Positions 61,360 through 64,000 of a stretch of 64,000 nucleotides of DNA are shown here, piece by piece. A model generated the notes under the pieces. It made no database searches, had not been told where the DNA came from, and worked only from the letters and a program-made list of their open reading frames with translations. The DNA is from Paenibacillus plantiphilus (lineage in GTDB: Bacteria; Bacillota; Bacilli; Paenibacillales; Paenibacillaceae). The stretch covers positions 27,874-91,873 of the forward strand of contig NZ_CAKMMF010000027.1 of assembly GCF_927798095.1 (NCBI RefSeq). The letters are read 5' to 3'. The stretch's first letter is position 1. Each line of letters starts with the position of its first letter. Position numbers and translations under genes: made by a program.

Positions 61360-62991
61360 TTAAGACCGGCGTTTGGACGAATCCGACATCAGCAGCTGCT
61401 GCGCTTTGTCCAGAAACAGATCATGCGTCAAGGAGGTATAACATGTATAGAGATGCTGACTGTCATACATCGAGTAGACGGCCCCATTCCTGACCGCCTT
61501 GAACGCAAGCCATTGCTTGTTCGTCCACAACGCCTGCACTTCTCTGCGGATTGCGCCATCCATGTGAGCCGTGCCGTCATGCTGAAAGCTGGTCAGCAGT
61601 ATGCGGTCCCCTTCATACGCTGACAGCTCCTCAAGCGTAACCTCTTTATAATGGACAATATCCGCTGCGCCGCTCGGAACGCCCAGCTTAAGATCGCCGT
61701 AGAGAACCGTCCCGATATTGCGCTGTCCGTAGACGCACATTCTGCCTTCGCCTATGCCGACAACAAGAATTGCTTCATCTCCGATATGGGCTTGCAATTG
61801 CTTGCGAACCTTCTCCGCCTTATGCTCATAGCGCTCCAGCCAGTCGCTTGCTTCCTTTTCCCTGCCTACGATATTTGCAATTGTTATGAACTGATTGCGC
61901 CAATCCAGATCATAGGGAAGGGTAACAGTCGTAGCAATTTGATCGAAAATCTTTTCTTTATGCGATTTCTCATCATCGTGGAGCCCACTGGTAATAATTA
62001 AATCCGGCTTGGCGCTCACCAGCTTCTCCAGATCCGGATTAAAGCCGCCTACAGCAACCGTGTTGCGGAACCGGCTCGTCACGGGATATGCGTTATTGAT
62101 TATGGCAGCATAAGGCTCAATGCCAAGCGCAATCAGATGACCGGTAAGAAAATGCTTGAGCGAAGCGATCTTGTCCGAATATTTGATTTTTTTCACATAG
62201 GCGGTTGGTGAGCGGCCTGTTGTCGCTTTGAATTTGCGGCTGAAATAAAACTCATCGCTAAAGCCGACGCTCTGGGCAATCGAACGGAAGGAGTCGCCTG
62301 AGAGCAGGAGCGATTGCTTGGCTTGGCTGATTCTAATATCGGTCAAATATTCCATCGGGCTCTTCCCGTTCTTTTTCTTGAATGCACGCGAATAATAATC
62401 CGCGCTCATGCCCGCCATCTCGGACAGCTGCATCCGGGTAATATGCAATGGATAGTTCTGCTCCATATAATCCATAGTTACACTAATCGCCTGGTTCAAA
62501 TCCGGCTGCTGCTCGCGAATAGCATCCTGGAAAAGTGCGGCTATCAGCTCCTGGAATATAATATTTGCCTTCATACTATCCCAGCTATTCCCGCTGCGCA
62601 GCTTCCTCTCCATCTCATGAATCCGATCAATTAGAAATCGGGAATGTGTAAGGAATAGCTCCACAGGACAATTCAGTGCTGCAGGTGCATAACAGCCTTG
62701 CTCCACCGCCTCCAGCGCGTGAAACTGTATGTAATAATAATCGGCCTGAGCATCCTGATGAATCTGAAGCCTGACAGCCGCATGGGGCGGCAGAATGAAA
62801 GCTTTATGCGGCTGCAAGGAATAGCTTCGTCCGTCGATAACGATATCTCCCTTCGCCTCCTTCAATAACAGGAGGCCATGGGAAGACGTCTCATGCTGAA
62901 CAGGAGCCGAATTCGAATTAACGCGCTTAACATGCTCCAATTTATATAAGTAGGAAGCGAGTTTATCAGAAATATTGTTGCTGCTCTTCAT
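61360..62991 (-). CDS. Btr-like AraC regulator fused to a siderophore-binding domain
   Basis: The 543-residue protein joins three parts. An N-terminal AraC-type cupin-like segment (to about 150) is followed by two AraC helix-turn-helix motifs (about 175-275; MQLSEMAGMSADYYSRAFKKKNGKSPMEYLTDIRI and FRSIAQSVGFSDEFYFSRKFKATTGRSPTAYVKK). The third part is a FecB/FhuD-like binding domain (about 285-535; NTVAVGGFNPDLEKLVSAKPDLIITSG). This is the architecture of Btr of Bacillus, an activator that binds the ferric or apo-siderophore directly. It lies upstream of the uptake genes on the same strand, with a Fur box in front. Confidence 0.9.
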   Translation of the reverse strand: MKSSNNISDKLASYLYKLEHVKRVNSNSAPVQHETSSHGLLLLKEAKGDIVIDGRSYSLQPHKAFILPPHAAVRLQIHQDAQADYYYIQFHALEAVEQGCYAPAALNCPVELFLTHSRFLIDRIHEMERKLRSGNSWDSMKANIIFQELIAALFQDAIREQQPDLNQAISVTMDYMEQNYPLHITRMQLSEMAGMSADYYSRAFKKKNGKSPMEYLTDIRISQAKQSLLLSGDSFRSIAQSVGFSDEFYFSRKFKATTGRSPTAYVKKIKYSDKIASLKHFLTGHLIALGIEPYAAIINNAYPVTSRFRNTVAVGGFNPDLEKLVSAKPDLIITSGLHDDEKSHKEKIFDQIATTVTLPYDLDWRNQFITIANIVGREKEASDWLERYEHKAEKVRKQLQAHIGDEAILVVGIGEGRMCVYGQRNIGTVLYGDLKLGVPSGAADIVHYKEVTLEELSAYEGDRILLTSFQHDGTAHMDGAIRREVQALWTNKQWLAFKAVRNGAVYSMYDSQHLYTCYTSLTHDLFLDKAQQLLMSDSSKRRS

Positions 62992-63015
62992 TGAACCCAG
63001 TCCTCTCCAAGCAAG

Positions 63016-63035
63016 TGATAATTATTCTCATTATA
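63016..63035 (-). promoter_or_regulatory. Fur box upstream of the AraC/Btr-like gene
   Basis: TGATAATTATTCTCA (63016-63030) matches the Fur consensus TGATAATNATTATCA with a single mismatch and lies 25 bases before the start codon at 62991. Confidence 0.85.
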
Positions 63036-63248
63036 TAGGATGGGTTCAATAAAAGCATTACTTCCGATTCCCATTTTTGTGCGCGAACAGCCCTCCGTTC
63101 TCTCGTGACATGCCAACGGATGAGTTCTACGCCTCTGTCACGCAAGAAAAGATTCTCGGTCGGCTGGAGTATGCGCCGTGAGATCGAGCTTATGCGCGGC
63201 ATTCATTGTTTACAACCACAGACTGCAGCGTACCTATCTTCTGTCGAT

Positions 63249-64000
63249 TTACCATTGAAACATTTTGTTGAAATCGAAGTCTTTATAATCTACTTGCGGG
63301 TATCTGGAGGGTTTAGGAATATAAATTGCACTTTTTGAAACGCCGGGTTCTACTACAATATTGAATGCGCCTGTATTTTTATCTAGTAGACCTCCTAAGC
63401 TCTTTTTTAGACTAACCGACATAATAATATTGAAGTACTCCACCTCACTTGCACTCGCTATCGGAACGGCTTTTGTAAACGAGCCGTCAATCGGAATGCG
63501 GTTTTCCTTAAAATTAGTGACGGCACTGTAGCTGTTGGAACCACCTTTTTTGAAATGCACCCGAACCCCTAAAGACCACTCATAAGCTTCCGGAATCTTA
63601 GGATACGTACACTTAATCACATACTTCCCGTTCTCCTTCACAAAGGTTAGCTGATCGGCTAATTTCAGTACGAATTCTTCCGATTTATCGGCCGACATCC
63701 GTTCATACTCATCGATGTCCCTCACATTATTAAACGGAATCCCATCGAAATAGGTGGTTGTTCCTTTTTCCTTCTCCTCTGGTTTCACTGGCGTAGATGT
63801 ATTGCCTTGCGTCGTTACATAGACGGTGCGAATGACCTGCTCCCACTTAACCGCTGCGCCGAAGGCCTCCGCCACATATCTTGCCGGGACATAGGTCCGG
63901 CCATCCTTTAACAGCGCCACCGTGTCCATATTTAATTTCTTGTCGCTCACTTCATATTCTTTCTTGCCGATCGTTAACGTCACTTTCGTCGTTCCCGAAT
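63249..64000 (-). CDS. Stalk-domain secreted protein, 5' end outside window
   Basis: The frame is open from 63249 past the right edge of the window, so the N terminus and signal peptide are missing. The visible part begins inside a copper-amine-oxidase-like stalk domain (VTLTIGKKEYEVSDKKLNMDTVALLKDGRTYVPARYVAEAFGAAVKWEQ), which suggests an earlier half-domain lies beyond. It continues into a ~150-residue beta-rich C-terminal domain (FDGIPFNNVRDIDEYERM...SYSAVTNFKENRIPIDG). The GTG at 63983 can serve as an internal start only formally. The function is unknown; it belongs with the other stalk proteins in the window. Confidence 0.75.
   Translation of the reverse strand, partial: SGTTKVTLTIGKKEYEVSDKKLNMDTVALLKDGRTYVPARYVAEAFGAAVKWEQVIRTVYVTTQGNTSTPVKPEEKEKGTTTYFDGIPFNNVRDIDEYERMSADKSEEFVLKLADQLTFVKENGKYVIKCTYPKIPEAYEWSLGVRVHFKKGGSNSYSAVTNFKENRIPIDGSFTKAVPIASASEVEYFNIIMSVSLKKSLGGLLDKNTGAFNIVVEPGVSKSAIYIPKPSRYPQVDYKDFDFNKMFQW

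Noticed and set aside
63105..63172. 22-codon plus-strand ORF (MPTDEFYASVTQEKILGRLEYAP)
   Set aside because: The peptide looks natural and may be the start of a lost gene, but there is no clear ribosome site and the frame stops immediately, so it is not annotated.

Overview
The window looks like chromosomal DNA of a spore-forming, Gram-positive Paenibacillaceae member, most likely Paenibacillus or a close relative. The evidence is as follows: several secreted proteins with the copper-amine-oxidase-like 'stalk' domain, EcsAB, TcaA-like zinc-ribbon membrane proteins, DUF4183/collagen-like spore-surface proteins, a Btr-type AraC regulator, strong AGGAGG ribosome sites with frequent TTG/GTG starts, and a perfect CIRCE element. 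No rRNA, tRNA, CRISPR array, intact insertion sequence or prophage was seen.

Layout. 1-5.4 kb: 5' part of a membrane sensor, a flavoprotein of the HI0933/BaiN family, a lipoprotein, and the EcsAB exporter. 5.4-10.2 kb: xylose catabolism (xylA-xylB) divergent from the ROK repressor xylR, with a shared XylR operator and a CcpA-type cre site. 10.2-16.2 kb: two tandem copies (offset exactly 3101 bp) of a two-gene cassette encoding paired extracellular solute-binding proteins without permeases. 16.3-31.5 kb: an adenine DNA methyltransferase, a nucleotidyltransferase, YpsA-like and HAD proteins, zinc-ribbon/TcaA-like proteins, an M28 peptidase, and an ABC-F ATPase preceded by a leader ORF and an intrinsic terminator (probable attenuator). 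32-35 kb: two nearly identical stalk-domain secreted proteins with a decayed third copy between them. 35-42 kb: mostly single housekeeping or accessory genes (MOSC, LytTR, XRE, VOC, GNAT, cyclase, papain-like protease, DUF2306).

42.9-48.3 kb holds the most interesting system. Five same-strand genes encode a chemoreceptor without an external sensor domain, a stand-alone GAF protein, a thiamine-diphosphate enzyme, a STAS-like protein and a KAS III-like enzyme lacking two of its three catalytic residues. They sit behind a promoter, a cyclic-di-GMP-I (GEMM) riboswitch and an intrinsic terminator. A second-messenger-controlled pathway that makes and/or senses a small molecule is a reasonable hypothesis.

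48.3-57 kb: htpG under CIRCE control, small cysteine-rich and hypothetical proteins, a DUF4183/collagen-like spore-surface cluster, a DUF2071 protein, a beta-propeller protein and a MITE. 57.2-63 kb: a siderophore-iron island with a FhuF-like protein, two FecCD permeases, a binding lipoprotein and a Btr-like AraC regulator, with Fur boxes in both promoter regions. The window ends inside another stalk-domain protein.

Two dispersed repeat types recur in the intergenic DNA: a ~113-bp structured unit at 5.6 and 42.6 kb, and TGCAAAAATAC motifs at 20.4 kb.
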